DNA of 64,000 bases from Archilochus colubris (taxonomy: Eukaryota > Chordata > Aves > Apodiformes > Trochilidae). The DNA lies in contig CM041089.1 of NCBI GenBank assembly GCA_023079485.1, positions 12,849,001-12,913,000 of the forward strand, given 5' to 3'. The notes below the pieces were generated by a model that saw only the letters and a list, made by a program, of their open reading frames with translations, was not told the origin of the DNA and did not search any database. The translations under genes were made by a program, and so were the position numbers. Positions 10,160 through 21,900 of this stretch are shown here, piece by piece (the first letter of the stretch is position 1; each line of letters opens with the position of its first letter).

Positions 10160-13100
10160 TCAGCATTTTAAAAAACTGTTTACACAAGAAACATGAAACC
10201 AAAAATAAAACCTGTGCAATAGCCCCTTCACCACACACCCCCCTACAGAAAGTAAAAATAACCAAGGAAAAGCTACTAAAAAAAACCCCAACAAAACCCA
10301 AACAAAAAAACCCAAACCCAAAACAAAACCCTACCATGGATCAAAACAAAAGGCAAGTTAAATATCAAAAGCAGCAAAATGCAAAGCTCTCATTTAATAC
10401 AAAGAGTGGCAATGAACCTCTGAGTGTAAAGCATGACCAGCACAAAAATTATGCCAACAGAAAGGCAGGGAGTATAAATAACTGGGTTATTTAACTGCTG
10501 CTCAAACATGACTACAGAGACAGCCAGCAAAAAAGGGCCACCCTCTGTGGGTGACAGTACTGTGAGCCCAAAATGCTCTTTGGTACCCACCATTCCCAGC
10601 CTGCTGTCCAAATTAACAGCAAGGCTCACCACACGGTGCTCACAGAGCATCCTGCAAACCAGTCAGGCTTCCAGTCAGTCATGGAGGGCCAGATGGTGAG
10701 TGGCCTTCATCTGGTAAAATAACATGATGGAGAAAAAAAAATGTGAAGAGAGAATGTGATGGCCCCTGCTGCACTGGCAGGGCCCTCAATAGATGAGGCT
10801 AAATTCACTGCTACCTTTGTGCTACCCAAATGATGAGCAGCAGCTGGGCAGCAAGGCTGACTCCTAACAACCAAGGGTAGAAAGAATAATTAAAAAAAAA
10901 AAAAAAAAAAAGGAAATTACATGAAATAAAGCAATTCTCTCGAATGTTAGAATGTTAGCTTTTGCATATTTTTAAGAAAAGCAATTCAAACTGAATTGAA
11001 ACCACCAGAATTTTTTCAGAGTTCTGTTCAGACTATCATTCCACATTTTAAGCCTTTAACTAGTACAGTTTTGTCTATCAAATCTAACAATCCAACTTTT
11101 TATGCCTGGTATAAATGCAAAGCTGCAAAGTGCTTGTGACCACACACACAGTAAAAGAGAAGTGCACGGGAGGTGAAGTACCAATTTTTAATTAGTCTGT
11201 GTCTCTACTAAAGCAATTATGGAATCTAACGTGTTCAGAAGTGAAGCAATCACACGTGGATTGCACAGCAGCTGAAGAATCCTGAGTTAAACATTGCTGA
11301 GGGGATGTGATAATGCTGAGTTAAAGGCACAGGACTTGTATTAAAGGCAGCAAAGCACAGATCTGTGAGTCTCAAGGCTCCAGCAACAGCATTGAGGACA
11401 ATTCCTGCAGGAGATGTTCATCTTGAGACTCTCCAGAAGACAGAGGAGTGCTCCTCCATGACACCATGGAATGGGGACCTGGTTACAAACACCTCACACC
11501 AGGCCCTGTCTGCAAAAGTCAACCTGGAGCTCTGCTACAACCATCAGAGCAACAGTGCCCAGGATCCCTCTTTTGTTCCCTTCACTACTTCTTATCAAAT
11601 TTCCTTGGTTACTCCTTGCTCAGTTTACAGTGCAAGGACTTCACATCCCCTATCTGACAACCCATCAGACTCAGCTCTGGTTCTGAAAATCACCCTGGAG
11701 TCTTTCCAAACAGGAACAGGCAAAGGCAAAAGCCCTCCTGCAACCAGAATCCCTTTGCAGTGATGCACAAGCCATAAAGGAGTTTGCTTTCCCTCCCCTC
11801 TCCCTTTTGAAGCAGAGCAGCCAGCAGGAATACATGCTAGTTCAAGTCATTGTTGGTTTTTTTCTTTTTCTGACATAAGCAGATACAACTTGGAAATTCT
11901 GAGCAAAAATGTTTCATTCTTATGAGGCATTGTTCTAACCATAGTGGTAATTACTCTGCTTGGTATTCTGGAGCAGGAATTTCTAAAGAAGCTAATGGGC
12001 TTGGTGGTGGGAGCTCTTGGGTAAGATTTTATGGCTCGTGATCCTCATAAACTGCTGGTTTAGAGGATCATAACATCATACCCATCTGGCCCTAGAGTTC
12101 ACAAATTCCCTTAATTGAAAACATCTACGTGCAGGCAAGATTCCCTCCTCAAAAGGGCTGGATGCTCCCTCTCTCCACATAGAAAAGCATGAACACTATC
12201 AGTATTAGTGACTATGAGCACAAGTATCACAGTACTGTCACCACCAGCTTAAAACATAAGTGTATAATGGGACAAAAATAAAAGTCAGAGATGAGGAGCA
12301 CTGGCAGTGAGGAAGACAAAAAGAAAAAGGGCTGATAACTTCCAACTCAAGCCACTTTACCTCTCAGGTGAGCTGGAAGGAGCCAATCCCTGAAAATACT
12401 TCCCTGTTCAAAGTGTAGTTCCTAGCATCCCTCAAGCACTGCATAAATAGTGGTTAACCTCTGAAAATGGTTTGGAAGGACCACGATGCAGATTTTGCAG
12501 AGGGCATGCCCACATCTTGCATATATCAGGGAAGTCTGCTTGCTTGGCTTGCATCACAGGAATGTGGAAAACCAGAGTCAGAAAGAGCTGCTGGCCTCTC
12601 CCAGTGCTGGGGGGTGATGGCAGCAGGTTCACAAGGGCTCCTCACAAATGAGGGTGCTCTGCCTGTATCACCAGTTGGTGAGACCATTCTGGCCAAGAAG
12701 CAAGCAGGAACCCCCACCCTGAAGATATTTAGGGCATCTTCTCCCAACTGCAAAGCTCCAGCCTTGTCCCACTGAGCAGCCCACCTGCCCCCAGAGACAT
12801 CAGAAACTGAGTTGAGGAGTTCAAACCTGCCACAACATCTCACTGCTCATAGAAACACCCTTCCTGTGCAGTCAGCCAGGCTGCAACCTCCTCTCTGCAC
12901 CAGCTCTGGCCAGCCCCAGGTCCATGGGTGAAAATCCATGAGTTCTCCTGGCATCCCTGGTCTCTGGGAGCACCACTGAAGGTGCAGTACCTGGGAGCCC
13001 TCAGAAGCTGTCCTGGCTACCCCAGGCTCCTCACCCATGTGGCAAGAGCAGGAGTAAATGCCCTCAGCAGTGCTGGACAGCTACTACACCATGGAGTAGG

Positions 13101-13960
13101 CTGAGCATGGCAAGAGTATGAAGGAAGACAACTTAAATTGACCATCCCAGTTTCAGTCAGTGACTGGTTGGAGGCAGATGCTCTCTGCTCTACCCCATTA
13201 CCCTCCCAGAGAGAAGAAGGGAATACAGGAGAGCAACTTTAAGGTTGGAAAAAAAAACCAAAAAACTTGAGTAGGTAGAAGGCAACCTGTTTTGGTAAAT
13301 TGTGTCCTTCTCCAGTGAGAAAACAAGGAGCAGGAGACTATTGTCCCTCCTCTTGAAGCTGACACCTGCCTGTGGTCACCCCAAGAGACCTAAAGCTGGG
13401 ACCTCTCCAGACCAGCACTAAGCTGGCACCTGGGCAGCCTCTCCACAGCCAGCACTACTCTAGGAGTTAAAATCAGTTTTATTTCCTTCAGGGAATAAAA
13501 CTATCCAGGTAATTTTTGCTCAAGGATTTGAGTTTCCCAAAGGTGTGAGCTGTAGGTACACAGAGATCCAGGTATCCCAAATGTGAAGAGTGACCAAGGT
13601 TCATCTTTTCCCTGGTAAGCAGATGGACTTGTGGTGACAAGCCTCTGAGGCATACATCAAATATACGATGATGTTCTGGGCCCGATTTTAGCACCGTGTC
13701 AATTATGCTCTCCCTCCCTTTCCTTTCATACTCCTCCGTCCCAAAACAACAAAAGGCAATGATTGCAGTGACCTGCAGAAAATGTAAAGCACAAGCCAGC
13801 TGATCTCTGGCAACACAATAGCGAGATTAGTTCATCTGCAGTGAACAAACATGTATTATGTGGGTTTTAAAGTCAGGGGAGGAAAATGCTGCGGTTTTCA
13901 TGTATTTCTATTCAGCAAGGCTGCAACTTATTACTTCCATGCAGCTGAGAGTCTATTTTT
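10160..13960. other. CDKN1C upstream flank, no gene recognised
   Basis: Contains an AAAACCC-type simple sequence at about 10255-10335 and a 20-base A tract at 10892-10911. The open frames at 11365-11763 and 12467-12843 have no recognisable domain, no supporting splice structure and repeat-like composition, so I do not call them. Distal CDKN1C enhancers could lie here, but nothing specific can be shown. Confidence 0.5.
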
Positions 13961-14140
13961 AAAAATAGCCTACAGCTTGTTTTGAAATCTGCAAGCATCT
14001 CGCTTTGTTTTGCAGCAGCGTAATAAGGAACCGCGGGCCAGAAGCGATCCCGTTTTCCTCCACACGCATCACCTTCCCCGCCCCAAAACCCTTGCTCCCC
14101 ACGGATGCTGAAAAACCTCCCGGCGACGCTCCTCGGGAAA

Positions 14141-14161
14141 AATAATAATAATAATAATAAT
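14141..14161. repeat. AAT microsatellite, about seven units
   Basis: Run of AAT triplets, continuing imperfectly to about 14173, embedded in the otherwise GC-rich CDKN1C upstream region. It is likely to be length-polymorphic. Confidence 0.9.
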
Positions 14162-14386
14162 GAAAATAATAACGATACACACGCGCTCCTCCAGACTGAA
14201 AAGGCAGCACGGAGAGCAGGAGAAAAACAACCCCTAAACTCGACGGGGGGGAAGCAGCGGCGGAGCCACGGCCGCCGGCAGACAAAGGGACCGGGACCGG
14301 CGGCGGGCGGGGAGCGAGGCGGCCGCCCCCCGGGGCCGGGCCAGCGCCGGGGCCGCCCCCCCGGGCCGCGGCGGGGCCGGGCCGGG

Positions 14387-14572
14387 CCAATGCGGCCGGC
14401 GGCGGCGCGGCGCTGCCCGCCGCAGCCAATGGAGGGCGCGGGCAGGAGGGCTGCCGCCGGGGACCGGGGGGCTGCGGGGGGGTCCCCGCCAATCGCGGCG
14501 GGCCGATGGCAGGGAAATACTATTATGCTAATAGTTGTTTTGCTCGCACTCGGCGGAGAGCGGGGTTTAAAA
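14387..14572 (+). promoter_or_regulatory. CDKN1C: CDKN1C core promoter: three CCAAT boxes and a TATA-like box
   Basis: CCAAT boxes lie at 14387-14391, 14426-14430 and 14489-14493. An octamer-like ATGCTAAT lies at 14525-14532 and a TATA-like TTTAAAA at 14566-14572. By normal spacing, transcription would start near 14597-14602, giving a 5' UTR of about 120 bases. The order CCAAT, TATA, start is a textbook RNA polymerase II promoter and points along the plus strand into the CDKN1C reading frame. The exact start site is inferred. Confidence 0.75.
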
Positions 14573-14718
14573 GCCAGGCGGCCGGGAGAAGGGGTTCAGA
14601 GGCGGGAGGTAGGGCCGGCCAGAGAGCGAACGGAACGGGAGGCGAGGAGCAGCGGGGGGGGCACCCACCCCTTACTTGCCCACCCCACCCCACCCACCCC
14701 GCGTCCTCCCCGGCGGCG

Positions 14719-15389
14719 ATGTCCAACGTGCACCTTTCCGGCGCCGCCGCCGCCGCCCTGGAGCGTCTGTCCGCCCGACGAGCCCTGGCTGGGAACGGCC
14801 GCAGCCCCGTTTGCAGGAGCCTCTTCGGACCGGTGGACCACGAGGAGCTGGGCCGGGAGCTGCGGAACCGCCTGCGGGAGATGGGGGAAGACGACCAACG
14901 CCGCTGGGACTACAACTTCCACACCGACACGCCGCTGCCGGGGCCCGGTCGTCTGCGTTGGGAGGAGGTGGAGGGCGGCGCCGTCCCCGCTTTCTACCGG
15001 GAGACGCTGCAGGTGGGGCGGCACCGCGTCCCGCTCCTCCGGGCGCCCCCTTCCCCGCCGCCGCCCCCTGCAGCCAAGGGGCCGGGCGGACGCCTCAGCC
15101 GGGAGAACCGCGCCGCTCCCCGCCGCCGCATCATGCGGCCCCGCCGGAGGGGCCCGACGGCCCGCATCACAGGTGCGTGGGGGTCCTGGGAGGGGGGAGG
15201 GGAGATGGGAGGCATCCCCTCGCAGGGGCTGACGGACCGCTCTCTCTCCCTCTCGTCCCGAATCCAGATTTCTTCGTGAGGAGGAAAAGGCCGGCGGAGC
15301 CTAAGGCGGCAGCGGAGCGTCCCGCCGCCTGCCCGCCGTCCCCTGCCGCCGTGCCTGCTGAGCAGACCCCCCGCAAGCGGCTTCGATGA
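14719..15389 (+). CDS. CDKN1C: Cyclin-dependent kinase inhibitor 1C (p57/KIP2), two coding exons
   Basis: Encodes a nuclear CIP/KIP inhibitor that binds cyclin-CDK complexes and blocks G1/S progression. Coding exons are 14719-15172 and 15268-15389. The donor is CACAG|GTGCGT and the acceptor AATCCAG|ATTTC, splitting an Asp codon, for 191 residues plus TGA. The start ATG has a purine at -3 and begins the family-like MSNV. The inhibitory domain is clear: cyclin-binding CRSLFGP (32-38) then VDHEEL, WDYNF (63-67), W81, and CDK-binding PAFYRET (90-96). A short Pro-rich stretch (110-117) and basic, possibly nuclear-localising, clusters (135-144, 155-159) follow. The C-terminal QT box ends EQTPRKRLR, with Thr185 matching human p57 Thr310. 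DFFVRRKR and this tail point to p57 rather than p27 or p21. The product is much shorter than human p57 (about 316 residues) because the long Pro-Ala repeat region is absent. Confidence 0.96.
15173..15267 (+). other. CDKN1C: CDKN1C intron 1 (95 bp)
   Basis: GT-AG intron with donor GTGCGT and a C/T-rich tract (CTCTCTCCCTCTC) before the CCAG acceptor. Phase 1. It lies at the same protein position as I recall for mammalian CDKN1C, just before the DFF motif. Confidence 0.93.
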
Positions 15390-15394
15390 GCCAG

Positions 15395-15501
15395 GTGAGG
15401 CGCGCTCCGGGGGCGGGCCCCACGTCCTTTTTATTATTTTATTTCATTTTTTTTTTTTTAATTCCTGCTTATTTTTTTTTCTCCTTTCTGTTCCTCCGTA
15501 G
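15395..15501 (+). other. CDKN1C: CDKN1C intron 2 (107 bp, in the 3' UTR)
   Basis: Donor CCAG|GTGAGG lies only five bases after the stop codon. A long T tract precedes acceptor TCCGTAG|ATTTTT. The stop is within 55 bases of this last junction, so nonsense-mediated decay would not be expected. Mammalian CDKN1C also carries a 3' UTR intron immediately after the stop, so the structure looks ancestral. Confidence 0.9.
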
Positions 15502-15808
15502 ATTTTTGCACTACGGCACCCACGGGAAAGCCGCACCGCCCCTGGAGGCAGAGCGCCCCGGAGGCGTGGAGGGCCGGGGCGGGCGACAGAGCGAGCCGAG
15601 ACCCCCTGACGTCCACCAGGACCGGGAGCCGGAACGGAGCCGGAGCGCTTGCCCGCTGGCCGCGAACGGAGCAGTGTTAACGTACAACTGTGCAATGTAT
15701 TTCGTTTTATATAGAAATGTATTATGCCTAATGTGAGTACACTGGCCAGAAGTGTAAAGCTTTAAAAGTCATTTATATGGAATGTTTAATCTCTGCTGAG
15801 CTCTCAGT

Positions 15809-15810
<2 letters not shown>

Positions 15811-15840
<30 letters not shown>
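15811..15840 (+). repeat. A30 tract within CDKN1C 3' UTR
   Basis: Uninterrupted run of 30 A followed by A/G-rich sequence to about 15870. The human 3' UTR has an A-rich run at the corresponding place. In oligo-dT cDNA it would cause internal priming and a false 3' end about 370 bases short. Confidence 0.95.
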
Positions 15841-15842
<2 letters not shown>

Positions 15843-16180
15843 AAAAAAGGAAAAGAAAAAGGAAAAAAGCAATTGTATATTTGTAAAAAAATTTTCTAAG
15901 AGTTATACTAACTTATATTTTCTATTTATGTCAGAAATGTGGATAACTTTGACATCCAATAGTCTTTTGGTTTTGTTTTGGTTAAGCCAAAGGGCACTAT
16001 ATTTGCTTTTGTTATTTACAAAATGTAAATTTATTTTTATAGTGGGAATTTTTTTTTTTTTTGCATTCACAAGATGTAGCAGCTACGAATCAAAATATTT
16101 TTTAGACTTGAAGACAAATCTGTTTCAATGGTTCCTGAGCCGGTCTGTACCACTGCCATTGCAATTAATGCTACAACTTA

Positions 16181-16186
16181 AATAAA
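16181..16186 (+). terminator. CDKN1C: CDKN1C polyadenylation signal AATAAA
   Basis: Canonical AATAAA at the end of the conserved 3' UTR blocks. A GT-rich stretch (GGTGTATGGTGTGG at about 16217-16232) follows as a plausible downstream element. Cleavage is expected at about 16200-16210. Confidence 0.88.
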
Positions 16187-16209
16187 AAAAACCCAGGAAA
16201 CCCCTTGGA

Positions 16210-17640
16210 GGCTGCTTGGTGTATGGTGTGGAGACGTCCTTGGAGGAGGAGGAGGGGAAGCAGGGGGCGGGCAGAGGCTGGGGCGGTAGAATCTAGTCCA
16301 GCTCTTGAGTTTTTGGGTGCGGGGGGTGGGGAGGTGTAGGGGGGAGAGACTCGAAACTCCTCCCTTACCGCGGGCTTCAGGCGCCCCCGAAGGTCGACAG
16401 CCCCGCGGGGATTGCGCTGCCCCGTCCACGCCCTGCGGCGCGAAGCTTGCCGGCAATTCCCAGGAGAAAGGAATTGTGGTGGGTTTTTTTGTTTTTTTGT
16501 TTTTTTTCGCCTTAAAAGCAAGTGTTTCTGAGTACTTCTGGAGTTAACCAAGCGTGAGGGGAGCCTACACCCTCCATCACACCCTGAATTCGGCCTTTCA
16601 GCACGGTTTATGTTTACGCATCTATTTTTAACCGTTTCCCTGTTTTTATTACTAAAAGCTGGCTCTGCCCCCTCCACACCCCTCCCTCGAAGGGTTGTGC
16701 TGTGGGTGCTGGGACAACACACGCCCCCCCGCAATGCAACGGGGCTGGGAACACTGCCCGCCTCACTTTAGGGACAGCCCTGGGGGGTTGACTGCCCTGC
16801 AGTGCCCTCGGGGGGTTCAGCAGTGAGGGGACACCCCTGCCTTGGGATATGGGGAAAGGGCAAAGCTCCCCCACCCACCCGAGACCTGAAACCGCCACCC
16901 GGAGCTTGGAGCCGCGGCTACTGCAGGGAAACACTTCCTGGTAGCTCTTGCCCAAGCCCAGCAATGATTTACTGGGCAAACACACACCAGTGCTGGGAAA
17001 GGCAGCGATTCCAGCTTGCCAAAAAAGATTGGAAAAGAGAAAACCAACAAACAAGACAAAGTAAACCTTCCCAACCGACAAAATACCCAGGATTTTGACG
17101 TTAGCGCTTTGGTGGCAGTGCTGTCACAACCACACACCTAAGGCAGCTTAGGGGGATGGGGAGTACCCTGTCCCCTTGACCTGGGAATGGGTTAAGGCCA
17201 TGGGATTTGCACACAGCTCAATGGGTCCAGGGTATGTACCACAGTCAGGTTCCTAAATCCTGGGTTGCCCAGGGAAGGGGGGGGGGCAGAACAGGCCCGG
17301 TGTCAGCTGCAGGTGGTGCAAGGATCGGGGCACTGGACAGTATGGATGGGGATCGGGGATGCAGGAGAGGGACGGAGTTCTAGAGGCACGGGGACTAACT
17401 GGCCGGATAAGACCTTATCAGACCCCACTCCCCCTCATGCCACCTCTGTGGAGTGTTAGGCCCAGCGGGTGGGGAGCACACCAGGGCATCACTCCCTGGT
17501 GCTATGAGCTCTGCAACGATGCTCTTTAACGGAGTGGGGGAGGGAGCCAAGAGAATAAGGCTCAGGGTTTATCCTCACCGTCCTCCCCCAGCCCCTGCAG
17601 TGCTCCCTCTGCCCCCCCACCCCCTTTCCGTCACGCCCGC
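16210..17640. other. Downstream flank of CDKN1C, no gene recognised
   Basis: GC-mixed sequence with CpG scatter, a T-rich tract at about 16484-16508 and a G run at about 17276-17287. Open frames on both strands reflect composition. No exon is supported. Confidence 0.5.
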
Positions 17641-17644
17641 CAAA

Positions 17645-18900
17645 CGCTCCTGGCTGTAAAAGTAACATTGATTACCTCCAGCTCCATGATCGCTTAATCA
17701 GAACGGGATTATTTTACCCGCCCGCATCAGTGGCCGCTGACTCAATACGATTTTCCCCCCCTTTTGAAAAGAAAAATAGCTTTTCCCTTTCCTTATGAAA
17801 GCCAACAATACCCGGAGTGAGGCAGCTGGATCCTCCAGGATTTATGGGCTTTTCTCTCGCTTTCATGAAAGCAGGTGCCTTTGGGACCTCCATTGTCCCA
17901 GCCCCCAACTAATAATAGGACTTTCTGCAATGAAAGATCCCTGCTCTGAGCTCCCAAATACCTCAGCCAGAGGAGCTGCCGCCTGCCCCGAGGTGTGCCC
18001 GGGCCAGCCCGAGAGGAAAACTCTCATCCCGGGGAGAGTTTTAGCACGGGGATCTTTACCAAAACCAGTCATTCCAGCTTTAGGGCATCACCCGAGAGGA
18101 GCCAGCAGATTTCCAGCCTACTACAGCCAGGACCGTGTCCCGCACCCCCCTGGGCTCTCCTCTGATGGAGGGCTCGGGGTGCGGGAAGGTGTGCGGGAGC
18201 CCGCCCGCCGCCCCCTCGCCCTGCCCCACCCAGCCCGGCCGCCCCTCCTCGCCCCGGCACAAAGCACACTGCCCCTATTCTTTCGGCCTTTGTAGCCATA
18301 TGGCAAATCCATGTAGACACAGCCAACATCCATTTATTCAGGCACATAATGTCCCGCAACAGGGAACAATTGGAACTTTGTTTGCTTCTATTATTGATGC
18401 GAATGGGCGACAGAGAGAGAGAGAGGGGGAAAAAAAATCATTTAACTATAAGAGATATCCAGCTAATTATGAACCATATGTGCCTATAGTTTCAAAGCAA
18501 TCCAATGAAGTTCATTTTAAATCTAGACTACTTTATTAGTACGGAAGACAGATGTCTCAACAGTACATGCATCAGAGGAAACCATGTAAAGAAGTTCTTG
18601 AAATATTTAACTAGGACTCATTCATTGTCAGAGGGGCTTTAAAGTGCCCTTTATCATGAGAATGCATAGGCAGAAGCAGAGGGAGGCTGCCGGTTGTTAC
18701 CACCAACCCACTTACCCCTTAGTAGTAAATCCCGAATTCCACTTTGGATTTGAGGACAGGAATATTTTTTTGGAAAGGATTCAAATATCAGGGGTCTTGA
18801 AGGACCGAGCTTGCTGCTCATTATAGCTACAAAAAGTCAGGTCGTTGATTGAGCTGCCTTAATCCCAGGCTGAAGCTAGCTAAGAAATGAGAGGAATAAT
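17645..18900. promoter_or_regulatory. Candidate conserved non-coding enhancer block 3' of CDKN1C
   Basis: Moderately complex sequence free of repeats, with homeodomain-type TAATCA/GATTA sites at about 17670-17710 and an E-box CATATG at about 18298. Around 18290-18620 is a long stretch of balanced, non-repetitive AT-rich sequence. A GA dinucleotide tract lies at about 18413-18425. It looks like developmental conserved non-coding DNA, but this is pattern judgement only; no alignment was made. Confidence 0.35.
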
Positions 18901-21900
18901 CTATCCCAAATCACCACCGTTCCCTCTCCCAAGGAGGAGCAGAGCCCCACGCTTTGGGGACGACTCCTGCAGTTCCTCCTCCACCCAAAGAAAGACCAAG
19001 ACAGGACTTTTGTTACCACTGCTCGACCTCCACAGATTTGTTTCAGATGAGAACCTCTTAATGTGAATTCTGAGGTTGAAAGCTAAAGGGAAACTGCAGG
19101 AAAACCGGGAGGAAAATGCTGGGACAAAGTCTCTCAGATATTTTAAATTTAAAAAAAAATATTAATAATAATTAAAAAAAGCAATTATCAGCAAAAGATC
19201 TTGGCAAAAAGGTTAGCACACTATATGAGTGCAGCAGCATCTCCCAGTAATTAAGCCACTTCAGTTAGATGAATGCAACATATGGCTGACGCTGGGAATC
19301 ATTCTCTTTCCTAGCCACAACTTTCCTTTCTGGGCCAAAACTTGTTCTATTATCTCTTGACATAAACAAAAAGCTGCTTTCCACTTTCTGAGCAAATATT
19401 TGTCCCTAATGAGCTGCAGGTGTAGTTAACAGTATGGGAAAAAAACCCCCATTATTTTAAAAGAGTGATTTCCTACGTTTAGATACAGAAATCAAATTAA
19501 TTCACTAAATGCTCAGTTCACTTGCAACAAGTTACAATTGCTTGGTAAGGTGGTTTCATGGGGAAACCTGTGCAAAGGATGCCTGGGGAGAGATAGAAAT
19601 GGAATTGACCATGTTTAAGTAGAGAAACAAATATAAAGAATGTATGTCTATCTAAACATACACATAGACATCCAGTAACTAATCAAGGAGTGTAAAATAA
19701 TCAGGGAGGTGAATTTTTGTTTAGCCACATTGTCACCTATTGCTATGGAATAAAGTCCCAATGGTTTTCCAATGCCTTCTCCTCCACTAGCCTGTATACA
19801 CTCAGAGAAGTTCTTCTTGACATGTATTTTTGGGACAAAGCAGGCCAAAACCAAACCAAAGAACAAGAAACCAAAGATCTATTTGTGAGGTGAAAGGATG
19901 GGTTATGTTATTCAGAGAAAGGAGGAGAATCATCTATCACTTCTCCTATCTCAAAATACCGAGTACTAAAGACTACACAATTTCTTTTGGTGAATTTCCT
20001 AATTAAAAAAAACAACTTCGTGTGTTTGTTTGTTTTAAAACCAGGGGAATTTTTAACCATTTCCCAGAAGCTTTTGTTGAGACACATGTTGTGGGGAAAA
20101 AGGAGAGAGAAAGATGCTAAACAATCAGATGAGCTGCACAGAATGTAAAAGCCCTGAAGCCAGCCCTGCTATGAGACACAAAAAATAGCTCATACCATTT
20201 TAAACAGAGGACAAACTGAATTCTGGAGCCTCTTTCCCCAATCCACGTGGCCAAGCCTCTGCTCCAGGAAATCCAGTGGCCAATGATCATTGGGTAGCCT
20301 CGTGTCATGGTGTCACAGGGTCTCAATCTATGGGATTGGGATGGGCAAGCAGGGAGAGGGAACAGGAGGCAGGGATGGGGGCAGCAAGAGGAAACACCCA
20401 GAACAGGGATAACAGGACACATCTGAAGCAGAAGCAGGGTTGAGACTGGGGGATGTGGAAAAGGCTGTGCAGAGGACACTGAACTCTGCTGATGTGCAAG
20501 AGGGAGGGAGAGAAGGGGAGAGGACACAGTATTTATTTTCTACATTATATATTCATTTATATTTGTATTCTGTCCATTCCTTCAGAGGCTGCCTGGCCCC
20601 TGCACAACTCTGCTGCCAGCTCACACACATGAAACTCATCCAGCAACATCCCATCCCTCCCTTCAATACATACAGAGATGGGTCCTAGAGATAATTTGGT
20701 ATTTTTGTCATCCCTGTGCCCAGGCCAGCGTGGGATATAAAGTACTTTAGACCTGCTGAGGAATCACCAGGCTTCACAACACCCCAGCATTATTCAACTC
20801 TCCTCTGACAGGTCTGATTTAGCACAGTCCCTGCTCTCTCTCACCCAGACACCACACTTGTATGACAAGCTGGAGGAGGACTGGGAAGGAAACACTCAAG
20901 TTTCAGAGGTGTCTGAACTGTCTGTCCGGTTTCAGCCCAGATCCTTTGCTCATGGTGTATTTTCACAGGCACACACACACACCATTTCTTCCCCCAGCAC
21001 ACTCAGTGCTTCCCCTTGGGGAATGAATCTGGGCTGTGTGGCAAAGGGAAAACTGCTGGGTCGAGTCCTGCCACAGAAATGGAAAAAGCAAAGCAAGAGC
21101 CTGCAGGATGCTTCTTTCTTAATCCAAAACCACCTGTTGGATGCAGGTTTGTGTTCTCTGGGGAACAGCTGGCTCCTCCTGACCTGTTGCTGCAAGAGAG
21201 GCTTGGTGTAGCCCTTGGGTGAGGTGCTTAAAGGTTTAATGAGCAGCCAATAATTGTGCCCACCTTGGCTGCAGCTGAGAGGAGATGTTTGGATCTGACT
21301 TGCCACAGCAGTGAGCATCCACAGGCGTAGCTGGGCTGGCTGAGCACCAGGCTCTGCACATGTTTTCAGCCAGTCAAAGCCCCAGGTTTAGAAGGAGCTG
21401 GCTATGGAGTAACTCAGACCAACACTCAGAATTAATTATTAGCTCCCATCTCTCTTTCTGTTGGCTCTTCATCGTTATAGAGGGTTAATAACACTCACCA
21501 TTTATATTTTAATCCATTAACGTTTGGAAAGGGCTTGGATACTACCAGGAGCAGCATGGTATAGATCCAGTGGGGACATAAATATTGTCTTTGAGCAGGG
21601 TTTGAATAGTGCACAGTTAATAGGACATAGCACCCTCCACTGAACAGCAAGAAAAACCAAAATTGAGCAACTGCTCATTAAGCAAGCACTGTTCACTCTG
21701 TGCACTCAATGTGATCATTTAATTAAAATGATTTTATCATCATGCACAGACACAAGGGGGCAGAGCCAGGGCCCTCTCTTCCCTCATCCTTGCCTGCTCC
21801 ACATCAGACACAGAGTATTTCTTGGATGCAACCTACAACAGGAAACTAGGAAACATTCAGTACACAATGTTTTCCACACCCCAGCACTAACAGAAATCAC

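Larger units (their letters stand above)
13970..15700. promoter_or_regulatory. CDKN1C: CpG island covering CDKN1C promoter and exons
   Basis: GC-rich, CpG-dense block that begins just upstream of the promoter and extends through the coding exons into the start of exon 3. Long alternating G and C runs at about 14300-14390 could form G-quadruplex or hairpin structures. Such islands are usual for CDKN1C in vertebrates. The extreme GC content also produces long spurious open frames in other reading frames. Confidence 0.85.
15502..16205 (+). other. CDKN1C: CDKN1C exon 3: non-coding 3' UTR
   Basis: After a GC-rich start, the exon turns AT-rich at about 15680. Several blocks resemble the human CDKN1C 3' UTR as I recall it: around GTGCAATGTATTTCG (15690s), GTGTAAAGCTTTAA (15750s), TTAATCTCTGCTGA (15787 onward), GTTATACTAACTTATATTTT (about 15902) and GGTTCCTGAGCCGGTCTGTA (about 16130). 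Such conservation outside the coding region suggests RNA stability or microRNA control. It contains a 30-base A run at 15811-15840. The 3' end is set by the AATAAA at 16181 and is approximate. Confidence 0.88.

Noticed and set aside
14506..14718. Upstream in-frame extension of CDKN1C to an ATG at 14506
   Set aside because: This ATG lies before the TATA-like box at 14566, so it is unlikely to be transcribed. The extension has no family resemblance, while MSNV at 14719 is the family-type start.
14105..15232. A 375-residue open frame overlapping the CDKN1C promoter and exon 1
   Set aside because: It is in a different frame from the CDKN1C product, begins upstream of the TATA-like box and has low-complexity Gly/Arg/Pro composition. 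It exists because GC-rich DNA has few stop codons.
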